From contig JAPYXD010000716.1 of assembly GCA_030998225.1 (NCBI GenBank), positions 1,116,001 through 1,180,000 on the forward strand: a stretch of DNA of 64,000 nucleotides. The letters run 5' to 3'. Shown here piece after piece: positions 23,741 to 34,683 of this stretch (the first letter of the stretch is position 1; each line of letters opens with the position of its first letter). The notes under the pieces were generated by a model. The model had not been told where the DNA came from. It searched no databases and saw nothing but the letters and a program-made list of their open reading frames with translations. This DNA comes from Diplolepis rosae (taxonomy: Eukaryota > Arthropoda > Insecta > Hymenoptera > Diplolepididae). The position numbers were made by a program, and so were the translations under genes.

Positions 23741-23921
23741 GACCACAAAATTTACCTAATTTCAATTCAATAAACTATATAAATATCAATATTTCAACAA
23801 AAATCAAGTTACTACACTTTTTACACACACTCAGGAGATACTGTACTATGGAATTGATGCTGTGAGTTAAAACATTTATTCAACATGCTAAAAAGATACT
23901 ACAGTATTAACGCATTCGCTA

Positions 23922-24110
23922 CACTGAGAAAAAATTGCTATTGAATCAAAAGCATTTCTTTCCAAAAGCATGTATATCATGGATTCAAATCAATATGCTA
24001 TGGTATTAGTAACATATCTATTGGTTCTTGCAGTATATTTTTATGAATTAATAGCATACATGCTATTGAAAAGAAATGCTTTTGATTCAATAGCATTTTT
24101 TTCTCAGTGT
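23922..24110. repeat. CACTGAGAAAAA MITE with GAATCAAAAGC / ATAGCAT words
   Basis: Ends CACTGAGAAAAAATTGCTAT and ATAGCATTTTTTTCTCAGTG are inverted and flanked by TA. The interior is a palindrome of ATTGAATCAAAAGCATTTCTTT-type words. Same ends as 25650-25802 and 39561-39757 but a different interior. Confidence 0.8.
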
Positions 24111-24369
24111 ATATATCAAAATTGCTCGGGATTGTCTAGTTTAAGCAAATTCAGTTACTTTAAAGTTAATTTGAAAAAGCATTTTTTAATTTTCAACTGT
24201 AAGTTACTGAATATTCAATTTCATTAAAAGTACAAAATATGCTATCTGAAAGTCATCTTTATCTGTGACGTTCAACGTTTATAAAGTGTAATTATATTGG
24301 TAGATGATTAATTCCTTCTATCCGACTTCATATGAAAAGCAGTAAAATTTTATTTGATTAGGCTTATCT

Positions 24370-24497
24370 TAGTGAAGGTGGATTACTTGATTTCTGACAT
24401 TTCCATTCCCGTATAGCGTGATAATTACGAAATAGTAATAGTGGATATATAAGCGCAATTAAAATTTTTGGCAGTTGGTTTTCATCTTCTTGAGAGA
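24370..24497 (+). promoter_or_regulatory. Core promoter of P4 with TATA box
   Basis: TATATAAG at 24446-24453, 52 nt before ATG 24498. Paralogous to the P3 promoter. Confidence 0.6.
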
Positions 24498-26462
24498 ATG
24501 AAGTGTCTAAATGCTATATTATTGGTTTTGTTCGTTTTTCTGACTTTTTCTGCATGTAATTCGGAAGATCCTCCTTTTTATCCAGAACACCATGTAGGTT
24601 TCTTGACAAATGGACCGAGTCTAACAGAAGTTTTTTGTAACGCGGCCATTATTACCAACTATTTAGCTGCAGCAAGTGTTTCTTGTTTGACACGAGCAAA
24701 TGTAAATGTAGGAATTTTTATTCACTTTTATTCGCCAGCATGTACAGGAATGGATAAAAGCTTTATTAAGCATTCAATAGCAGAAAAAAAAGTCCCTGGA
24801 GAGACTCATATATTTCGTTTGACATTACTAATTGTAAGTACAAACGGAAAATAAAATTACTTGATCCAAAAGCATAATTACCTGTGCATTATGTGCTATT
24901 TTTTGTAAAATTTTTTGTAAAATCCCATACGAAAGGGTAAATTTCGGATGTCCGTAAAAAGCGTGCCATTGCGCGCACATTTTTCAATGCGCAAAGTGCG
25001 AAAATCTTGTGTACAATATTGCAAAATACAGTCGAGTCTCGTTTATCTTAAGTCGAGCGTCTCGTTTATTTCAAGTTTCACGCTCCCCTCCACGCCCCAC
25101 TATTTTGCTGTCACGTGACGCTCTGAGGAGTGCTCGGAAAAAGTGAGAAGAGTGAGGGCGAGGTGCATTTAGTTAGTATGGCAACTGAGGCAGTGGTGGG
25201 AGCCCCTCGCGACTTGGAATAAACAAGAATCTGTCGTTTCAGGATACTTGAAATAAACGAGACTTGACTGTAGTATATTGACAAAATGTTCGTTTTGGAT
25301 CAAGCAAATTAAAAAAAAGCCATTCAAACAAATTATTTTCTTTCATTCAATCAAACTGTTTTTCTCACTGTGTAATTTTACAAAAAAATGTATGCTTCAG
25401 AACTTGAGTTAATGGAAGCTGATTGTATATCAGGAAGGATAGAAACTTTTATTATTTTACACTAAAATACTTGTCTTATTACAGATGCAACATCCAACAG
25501 GCGGAGAACGAAATTTTTATATTAATGCTATTCCAAGTGGGGATTTAATTTCACTTTCTGCTAAAAAATATATATATGGACTCAATAAAACGGGTAAGAA
25601 GCTGGAATTAAAAATTATTTTCATACTTTCAGCTGCTGATTGCAAAGTACACTGAGAAAAAAATGTATCCAACAAAACATTTTGTTTAATTAACAAAATT
25701 TGATTGATATAGCAAAATGTTTCGTTGGCACAACAAAAGAATTTTGTTAGCTAAATACTAACAAAATATTTTTGTTGATTTGACAAAACTGTTTTCTCAG
25801 TGTAGATGTCATTTTATTATTTCGTGTTTTTATTTTGTTCGCGTGAACAAACGTTTGTTGACATACAGAGAAACATTACATAATAAATAATGCTTTCAAC
25901 TTTATATAATATTTTTATTACACCAAAAAAAAATTCAAATTAACAAAAAATATATAGAAGATAAATCATTTGTAACTTAACGCTATTTTTGATTTGGCAG
26001 ATTTTAATACTCTGAAGCACGAGGTTGTTTTCGATCGTCTTGATGATGAAAAAAAAGCCTATTGTTACTTTAAAATCAATAATTATATTGATTCACCGAT
26101 AGGGGTATGTATATCGAATTACATCAGTTTATTTGTAAAAAATTCAAGACAATCAATGCATTCTTAGCTAAGATTTCAATACAAAGTAAAAAATATAAGA
26201 TTCAGAATTAAGTTACTACAATAAGTTTGAAGAAATAAAATTTTTGTATTAGGAAGTTGACATGGAAAGTGGGTCTATATTTGCTGATCAAAAACTCATA
26301 GCAGTTTGTAGTAACGTTCATAACGAAAATTATGTGATATGTCGAAAAATGTCATCCTTTCTAAAAATGCTCAAGCCAATCATGCATTATGAAATTCCTC
26401 CTCAGAATATTAGAGCAAAACTGAACATCGTCAGAGATATGGCTATAAAAGATATAAACTAA
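24498..26462 (+). CDS. Secreted serine protease homologue P4 (252 aa, duplicate of P3)
   Basis: Exons 24498-24833, 25485-25593, 26001-26104 and 26253-26462 give 252 aa in the same phases as P3; the middle two exons are exactly the same lengths (109 and 104 nt). The signal peptide is nearly identical to P3. The mature part differs far more, mostly by amino-acid changes. The catalytic sites are again lost: CNAAIITNYLAAASVSC (Ser at His57), FRLTLLI (Arg at Asp102) and MESGSIFA (Glu at Ser195). Intron 1 carries a pogo-like MITE and intron 2 a CACTGAGA MITE, both absent from P3. Open and correctly spliced, so probably functional as a secreted non-enzyme. Confidence 0.78.
25029..25270. repeat. Pogo/Tigger-like MITE in P4 intron 1
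   Basis: Inverted ends CAGTCGAGTCTCGTTTAT and ATAAACGAGACTTGACTG are flanked by TA on both sides; 242 bp and GC-richer than the intron. The P3 intron has the empty site. Confidence 0.8.
25650..25802. repeat. CACTGAGAAAAA MITE with ACAAAATTT words (P4 intron 2)
   Basis: CACTGAGAAAAAAAT and GTTTTCTCAGTG ends with TA on both sides. The interior repeats AACAAAATTTTGTT-type words. It is closely related to 39561-39757. Absent from P3. Confidence 0.8.
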
Positions 26463-27234
26463 GGAGAAAAACTATTTTTAGAACTATTTAATACCTATAG
26501 CTTGTATTAAACGTAAAAAATGATCCTTAAAAATAAAATGGAACATGTTAAAAAGAATTTGACTCGTCTCCTGTAAATTACTCATCATATTGGATATAAA
26601 TTAAGAATTTTAAAAGATCTTCAATACAGCCTTATAAATTTCAGTAAAGTCACCATATAGAAAAAACTACAATTTTTTAATTTGTTTTCTTATTGTTTTT
26701 ATTATACTTTAGTTTATTTTTCTTATTATTCCTACATTATTAATTTTGGACGAACTATCACAAAGCATAATCTACAATTTGTTTAGTAATTTTATTATTG
26801 TCAATAGCTGTTTCTATTTCTTGAGTTTTTTAATTTCTCTTTTATAACAGATTACAGCAATAAATGAATCATGAAATGATTATGAATAATTCTTATTATT
26901 GTAATGTTAAAAATATCACACGACTCTAAATCAAGACCTTTGTTAACTACAATAAACTTGCTGTCGAATAAAATCATTAAAAATGTTATATTTTCCACAT
27001 TTTTAAAAAAAATTTTAACAGGGTTTAGAAAATCGCATTGAATAATCAATGAAGGTTTTAAACAAACTTCTCATTAATCTTCATTCTTAAGTTTAAATTT
27101 GGAATCTCATTTTAAGAAAGTTTTAAAATATGCTAAAATTTTAAAAAGCTGCTAAGAAAACTCATGAAAAATTGCAAACTTTGGCTCGAATAAAAGTATT
27201 TTGACAGAATATTGTAGAAGACTACAAATTTTCA
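26463..27234. other. P4 3' flank, no gene seen
   Basis: Contains the P4 3' UTR (similar to the P3 3' flank, e.g. GATCCTTAAAAATAAAATGG) and AT-rich DNA with no supported gene. Confidence 0.55.
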
Positions 27235-28095
27235 ACATCAATCTAATTCAATCCGCGATTTAAATCCGAATTTATTTGAATCAATCCAAGCTCGAGTTGA
27301 TTCAAATCGAATTTTCAATCCGAATAAATCCGAGGTGTCATTGGTTCGGATTAATTACGATTGAATCGAATTGATTTTCAATCGACTTACTTCCATAAAA
27401 ATTCTATACAAGTGCGAATTTGGATACTTTGATACTTCGCATACTTTGATGTAAAAGGGTTAAGGGGTACAATTTTTTATTGGGTTTTTCAGCTTTTTTA
27501 TTATGGCCTTTTTTTATTATCTCGTTGACGTTGATCCCTTCACCAAAAATTTCGAAACAGCGTTAAATTTTTTCCCACCCTTAGTTTGTCTATTGCATTA
27601 ACGTAGCTTCAACTCCAAACAATAGAAAAAAAATCTCAAAGTAATTGGAAAAACTAAACTAATATTACAAGTCGATATCTCAGTAGTGAAAGCTTGATTT
27701 GGTCAGACGAGCATGTTAAAATGGTCATCTATATATATTAAGCTATTCTGACCTGATTCAAGTGAATCCGAACTATTTCGAGCCAATCCGAATAAATTCG
27801 AACAGCCTTTCAAGACACGTATGAATCCAAACCAAGTTACCAATCCGATTCAATCGCAGTTCGAGTTGATCTGAACCAAATTTTCAAACCGAATCAATTC
27901 GATTCATTTTGACCACGGATTTACCCGGATTGAAAATTCTGTTAGGATGGTCATCTATCCGAGTGAATTAGAACTTTTCAGAGCCATTCCGAATAAATTC
28001 AAAAACGTTTTAATGTTCGTCCGATGCAAATCGGTTGAAAATCATTTCGATTCGATCCGATCGGACTGAATCGGATTGATTTTCCAGTTTTTCCA
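27235..28095. repeat. AATCCGA-word repeats, two clusters
   Basis: 27235-27395 and 27740-28095 are rich in AATCCGA, TCGGATT and near variants in both orientations (e.g. CAATCCGAATAAATCCGAGG). The stretch between them is ordinary AT-rich DNA. Confidence 0.65.
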
Positions 28096-28738
28096 TTAAT
28101 TTGCATCAAACGTAGTTCAAAATACTTTTTGGATAGTTTCGAAATCTCGGTAATAATTGTATTGCCCATGTTATTGAAAGGATATTGATATCGTCTTGGC
28201 ACAAAAAATGTCTTTTTCATAAATAAATTTTCGGCATAAAGAAATTATTTACTCAAAAACTTATATCCTCGTTTAAATTTTTTTAATATTACGTTAACCT
28301 AGTTTCAACTCTCAACAATAAAAAACAAATAAGAGGACATTGACGTTTTTTTTCAAAATCAGAACGAATCTTCGCTTAAGATTATGCCCACCAAGAATAA
28401 AAACGTATTTTTTCTTGACTACCTTGATATTCTGAAGCGCTGAGATAACGTGAAAGACAAATATAACGCCCAAAAAATTGCGCATTCATCCAAAATGTTT
28501 GATTGGTTATGCTAACAAAAGTACTGCAAACACTTTTTCATTCCACACAAAAATACATAGAAGCATAAAATTTATGTAAAACTTTATTATTCTTTCATCA
28601 CCTTAACTTATTTAATCATGGAATAAGCATTTGCCTGACCCCCTTCCCCCACACAATGTAGTTACGTAATACTTGAACGGAATCTAAGATTAAATATATA
28701 TATATGTTTAATATAATTATAATATACAGTCTACTCTC

Positions 28739-28962
28739 TTAAGGGGGGAGCCTCATGTAAACGACTGTTTTTTGAGAATTTTTTCCATAAAAATGAAAAA
28801 ATTTATCAAATCGGAATAAAGTACACGATAATATTGAATATACAAAGTTTTCGGTCTTGGGTTTAAAACTTTGGGGATATATTCTGGAGATAGTAAATGA
28901 ATTTTTGAAGCAATAAAAAAAAATGCAAAAAAAGTTTATTCCACATGAGGTTCCCCCCTTAA
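28739..28962. repeat. TTAA-type MITE, family 1
   Basis: Inverted ends TTAAGGGGGGAGCCTCATGT and ACATGAGGTTCCCCCCTTAA. TTAA target duplication and G-rich ends suggest a piggyBac-mobilised element. It shares its right TTAA with the next element. Confidence 0.75.
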
Positions 28963-29671
28963 GGGGGGAGATACCTCTAGAACCCTTAAAAAAAAGCAGT
29001 TTTTTTCAATTTTATTCTGGGAGAATGAAAACGAAGCAAGTCCGGATTTTTTGCATATATTAGAAGGCATTATTTAACTTCAAAAAAACAATTTTTTCAT
29101 GATATAAAAATACAAAATGGCGGAAATATGACGGATCCCGTCGATAGCGTCGCTGCTAACATTTTTTTCGGCCGTCAACTTCCTGGCTAGGTTTTTAATC
29201 TGAAACGATAAAAGAAAATTTTTTATAAATCGGAAAGCTTTTATCGAGTGCATAGCAGGGGGGTTTTGAGAATTTCGAAAAATTGTGTATATTTTCATGC
29301 GTTTCGTGAAAAAGTGCCATTTTTACCCGTGTTTTTTGACATTAAAATAGTTAAACAACTGTAGAAATACTATTTTTCTCGAAAAAGCGCCCTACCACAC
29401 ACTTGAATATAGAATTATCTATAAAATACCGTTTCATTCAAGTAAATCGGTTGAATAGTTTGCTCGCAATCTTGACGGCCGGATAAAAAAAGTTAGTTTC
29501 GAGAAAACGAGCCTCAAAGTTTTTGTACATGAAAAAATATGTTCCATTCAACTTACGGGTCATGAATGTTGGTGGATATTTATATTTTTGAATAGTTTTT
29601 CAATCGATTTGAGCAAAAAAAAATTTTTGATTTTTTGAAAGTTCTAGAGGTATCTCCCCCCCCCCCCTTAA
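28959..29671. repeat. TTAA-type MITE, family 2, copy 1
   Basis: Ends TTAAGGGGGGAGATACCTCT and AGAGGTATCTCCCC...CTTAA. 713 bp, no ORF of note. A second copy at 41045-41750 is highly similar over its full length. Confidence 0.85.
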
Positions 29672-30008
29672 TGAAGTCACTTTCATGCAATATTGACATT
29701 CCCCCTAATCGTCGCTCGAGCACGCTGATATCGAAATATCAAAAGCAGCTTTAATGAGAGAGATGACTGCATTCTTTAATACAACTGGGATTTTTTCACG
29801 AGTTTTTTTCATATTTAATTTTGAAAAGACTCTGCAAACGATAGTGAACGAGCATTATTTAACATGACTTTACGGTTGAAATTTTGATTACCGTCTAACG
29901 CAACATTTGTATTACAGTTAATGAGGAAATAGTGAAGATAAGTTTAGACATACATCTAAGCATGATTGAAATTTTCAAAAATCCATTAGGTCTACTTTAT
30001 CTTTGAAA

Positions 30009-32519
30009 ATGAATAGCTTCTGTGTTGTATTATTGTCTTCAGTTTTGGCTGCTGCTGGAGATGAAGGTAATCATTATCTCTACGTAAATTTTATGTGCAC
30101 TTAGAAGAAAGATAAGTTATGATTAAAATTTATAAAATTTTAAAATCATTTATTTATTCAAATTTAACCTTGTTGCAGGTTCCACGTTAAGAAAATTTGT
30201 ATTCGTTTTATTCCGTGTTACTGGTACCATATGTTCCGAAATTTCATTCCGAACCAATCCCTGCCGAAGAGCATTCAATCCGAAATTTAATCCGTTCGAA
30301 ACTGACTTGATTCAACGTCAGCAATGAAATTTGAATCCGAATGAATCCGCTCTCTAAATCTGAATCAGTCAAAATCTACTGATTATCAGTGAAATTTGAC
30401 TGATTCAAATAGCTACTCTCTAAATCTGAATCAGTCAAAATCTACTGATTATCAGTGAAATTTGACTGATTCAAATAGCTAAAAAGAGGTTACTGTAAAT
30501 CAGTCAAATTTCACTGATTACTTCAGTGGGAATCAACTGATTTAACAGTGAAAAATACTTTTTTCACTGATTCGATTAGTGAAAATTAACTGATTTGTCA
30601 GTGAAAAATATTTTTGCACTGATGAATCAGTGAAAAGGCGAATTACTGATTCAATCAGTGAAAATTCGACTGATTCATATTAAGAGAGTAAAAAGAGGTT
30701 ACTGTAAATCAGTCAAATTTCACTGATTACTTTAGTGAAAATCAACTGATTTAACAGTGAAAAATATTTTTTTCACTGATGAATCAGTAAAAATGCAAAT
30801 TACTGGTTCAATCAGTGAAAATTTGACTGATTCAGATTTAGAGAGCGAAGTCAAGGGAAATAGTTCAGAAACAGATTTTGGAATGGCACGGAATGAAATC
30901 CAATCTGAAATTTTCCCGAACAATTCCAGGCTGATATCTCAACACAATCCGAATCATCCGAATCGTTCCTCTTTCCATGTAAAAATACTACTCTTGAAAA
31001 TCTTAAATAAACATTCAATAAATAATATTTTTTTATGAATATATCAATAATTTCTTGCTAATTAAACTTTCAGTGGGGTATCCACCGGAAATAAGCATAG
31101 GAAAGGACATTGTAGTCTTCATAATAACATCGGACAATAGTGAATTCTGTAACGCAGCCTTAATTACTAAGGATAAAGCCGTAACTGCTCTTAATTGTTT
31201 TGAAGATGATTCAGTAAAGAGTGCTTTAGCGAATTCAGTGCTCTATGCTCGAGTTGGATATAATATCTTTCCAAATAGGCCTTGGACGAAGATTGATCAC
31301 GTATTGGAGAACAGTCAGAATTACCCTTTGAATTACTATCAGCTTACAGTGGCAATCGTGAGTACTATTTTACCTAAAATCTATGCTTTTGAACTAGAGT
31401 TACTTGAATTTTATTGCAAATTAAAATGTATAGAAGCCTTTGAATATTTTGAATAAAAATAAATATTTCATATTTCAGTTGGAATCTTCAATAGGCATTG
31501 ATCGCGTTTATCTTGCAGGTTGGCCCCAATCGAGTAATATTTACCCTGAAGTAAATCCAGAAATGCAAATATATACGTTTGGAAGAAGCCGTAAGATACT
31601 TAGATTGAAAATAAATATAACACTAATAAAAATATTTTTTATACGAATGAAAAATGGCACGAAAATTAATGTTTTAAGGCCATGGACCAACCTGGTCAGG
31701 TGACTAGATCCCTACCTTACCGGCATTTCAGTTTGTGTAATTATGATAAAAAATTTCCTCGACAATTTTTTTTCTTATGATTATAAACATTTATGACTAA
31801 ACAGACTTGTTTTAATGCATTTCATTAAATTTCGCGAATTTTCAACTTGTTATTATTTCGTTTTTCATAGAAATGAGATTACACAAATTAAAAATGCCGA
31901 TAAGGTAGGAATCTAGTTACGTGACCTGGTTGGTCCATGGCCTTAAAATCAGCAATATATTTTTTTATGACAACAATAAATTTTGCAGCATCAACAGAAA
32001 TTTCGTTGCAACAAAATATTTTTTATAAACATTTATTTTGTGGTGATTCACTATTCTTTATTTTGCAGTTAATTGTATAGCATCAGCGATTGCTTATTTT
32101 GCGGATTGTGGCGATAAGTCTAAACTCACATATGAATTGAAGATCACCGAAAGCGGTGCTATAAATTTCCTCCCTAACTCGCGTCCGGGAATGGTTGTAA
32201 GTACATTTATAAAGTTAGAACCTTTCTCTTATAACAAAACTTGAAAAAAAATCAAACACATGAATTCCTAAAATTTTAATTAGAACGTTAGAATCAACCT
32301 AATGGCTTTTAGTTTTTCTTGAAATTTGTAATCCTTATATTTTAGATTACAATTTGGACGGGCAGTCCTGTATTTTACAATAATCATATTGTGTCAATTT
32401 GTCTTGGAATCGAAAGGGATAGCGACAATGCTTTCTGTGTAAACATTTATCCATTTCTACAATTTTTGAAGAAAAAAGGTATCATAACTCAGGAAGCAGC
32501 TACATCTACTAGTAATTAG
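30009..32519 (+). CDS. Secreted serine protease homologue P5 (251 aa)
   Basis: Exons 30009-30066 (signal peptide MNSFCVVLLSSVLAAAG), 31074-31357, 31479-31590, 32069-32196 and 32346-32519 (stop) join in phases 1, 0, 1, 0. The second exon is exactly as long (284 nt) as the P2 exon. The C42-C58 block is CNAALITKDKAVTALNC (Asn at His57). The next strand is YYQLTVAI (Gln at Asp102). The Ser195 region reads WTGSPV (Thr or Trp in place of Ser). It is diverged from P3/P4 and keeps the ancestral intron after the signal peptide. Introns hold AATCCGA, AATCAGT and TTAA-type MITEs. Probably a working but non-catalytic secreted protein. Confidence 0.72.
30225..30965. repeat. AATCCGA-word element with a nested AATCAGT MITE (P5 intron 1)
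   Basis: 30225-30349 and 30846-30965 are AATCCGA-rich halves of one element, separated by the AATCAGT MITE at 30350-30845. Confidence 0.65.
30350..30845. repeat. AATCAGT-word MITE, copy b (internally duplicated)
   Basis: Begins CTCTCTAAATCTGAATCAG and ends GATTCAGATTTAGAGAG. The left end unit is repeated (30350-30412 and 30413-30480) and the GAGGTTACTGTAAATCAG block occurs twice, so it looks like stacked insertions or unequal exchange. Confidence 0.8.
31674..31946. repeat. TTAAGGCCATGG MITE, copy 1 (P5 intron 3)
   Basis: TTAAGGCCATGGACCAACCT and its complement at the other end, each at TTAA. The subterminal blocks CTACCTTACCGGCATT / GATAAGGTAGG are inverted. Other copies: 41795-42232, 42680-42964, 46089-46554, 48362-48682. 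Confidence 0.8.
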
Positions 32520-34683
32520 AAAATCTAAATCTGATTAAAATAGGAAAACCTTCTTTCCAATATAACAGGGAATTTTTTCAGTATTTACACTTCAAGTTTT
32601 ATTGTATAGAATTACCTTTCAGAAATAAATGAAAATGAAAATTTATCAATTTGTTCGTGTTCTAAGAAGGAAAATTTGCTATAATTAATACGTCTATTTT
32701 TAAAAGCAGTTTGCAAATGAAAATGTTCCAATATTTTCGAAATTCATCTTCAAAAGTACACTGGAACGCCGATTATGGAAACTGTTCGGTCATGATGTAT
32801 TAAGTGTAGTGTGCCACGTCAGTTTAATATCTATCGCTTGAATAAGTCTTTGACCATGAAGAATGATAACATTTAAGAGATTAAAAATATTTAATGAAAA
32901 TTTTAGTTCCAGCAAATATATGTAACAATAAATATGCTAATGTACGCGAGAGTAGTATAACGTTCAATAGAGGTCAAAATCGGCGTTACAGTGTAGACCT
33001 CTATTATCGACAGGCGTCTTTCTTCAAACAAATTCGAAACATCTTAAGGTCATGTTCTACTTATCGATTCCTACTTTACCGACATTTCTTCCGTAATTTC
33101 ATATTCATTCAAAACAGAAATTGGGTTAAAAAATATAAAATCGAGTAATATTAAATAAAAAACTCAACAATGGTGATTTTCAGACAACTTTTTTCATATT
33201 AACAATAAATTTTATAGACTTAAAAAATAAAATTTATCGTGCTGTACTGTTTATTATCTTTTATTTAATTTTATTATTTAAAAATTCTGATTTGTTGAAT
33301 TGAAGAAAGGAATACCTTTAAAGTTTTTGTTTTCACAAAACATAATTATAGCTTTTTTTAAGATAAGAAAATATCGTCTCGAGTATTTACGTTTCAGCCA
33401 ATATAAAAATAAACTCAATAAAATTTATCTAAAAATAATCTCTTAAGGTTCATTGAAACTCTTAAGTTGTCAAGATAAACATGGGTCCTATGAATTTCGA
33501 AATTATCTAAATTTTTTGTCCCTATGTTGACCATGAAGGTCATGGACGGAATAAAGTCACGAAACTTATTTATGGCAGGCATAAATTATTTTTATGGTAT
33601 TACAGCATCCGTAAAAATTTCTGTACCTCGTTTATATCTTGATGACTATGTTAATGAATTTTCTCTAATTAGATGGTATGGAAGTACATAACACAATAAG
33701 AATTTAAAATTCATGCAATTGATTCAGTGAAGCAGGATATTATAGTATTTTGCAAATTACATTTTTCATGATTTTTTATATGTAATTGATTTCATTATAA
33801 AATTGCGAAAAATTTCATGAACTTTAATTTGTGTAAAGATTACATCCATTACATTATTTCAATATTTAATTTGTTTCTCATTACTTTAACTTCTGAAAAA
33901 TTTTACAACGAACTTGTTTTGATAATTCTGAAACATTACAGAATATTCATGAATATTGGAAAAATTAATTTAATATTTCTATGGAAAAATGACAATAAAT
34001 TCTAAAAATTTCGGAAAATATACACTTTTAGAAGATACTGAAGATTCACAAGTATTTCAGATTTTTAGGACGAACAATTTTAGAAAATTCTATAACTTTC
34101 TAGACCATCTATGAACATTGTGAAGTCCTTAATTATATTTTAGCATTTAAACGTTTATATTTTGCTGGAAAATTTGTTCATTGACCGTTTCAAAATCTGA
34201 ATTAATTAAACATTCTAGTAAACAAACATTGTTTACTTCACTTCAATCTGCATTTATGTTTTATGATAATTAAAAAAACAGATAAAATCCCGAACCTCAG
34301 TCACAGCCAAATTAACGTTCCCTTTCTATATACAATTAGCATATCCCTCCTTTTTTTCATAGTTAGGATGTTTTCCAGTATTTCAAGGAGTTTACAAACT
34401 TTAGTTATACTCAAAGATTCATCAAACTTGGTTCTAATTGAGAATTGTACTTACTAGTTTGATAGAAAAACTATTAATTTTTAATGCTATCAGGCATCAA
34501 AAGTTGCTTCGTTGTTAATACTAATGTGTAAATATAAACAAAGTTGTAATTTTAGTGTAGAACTGAAAATAAATTAATTTAAACAATTATAAATTATTAA
34601 AATCATTAAATTTTCAAGGAATTGAGTTTAAAAAAATATTTAGTTTGGACTTTTATAATTATTATTTATAAATATAAAAAAAA
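32520..34683. other. AT-rich intergenic region between P5 and the acyltransferase genes
   Basis: No supported gene. About 33047-33110 is a fragment of the TTAAGGCCATGG MITE family (CTTAAGGTCATGT, then CTACTTTACCGACATTT). Confidence 0.55.

Noticed and set aside
30757..31038. 93-codon frame with acidic product
   Set aside because: It runs through an AATCAGT MITE and AATCCGA words; not a gene exon.
32894..33148. 84-codon frame, plus strand
   Set aside because: Overlaps a fragment of the TTAAGGCCATGG MITE; no conserved motif or splice support.
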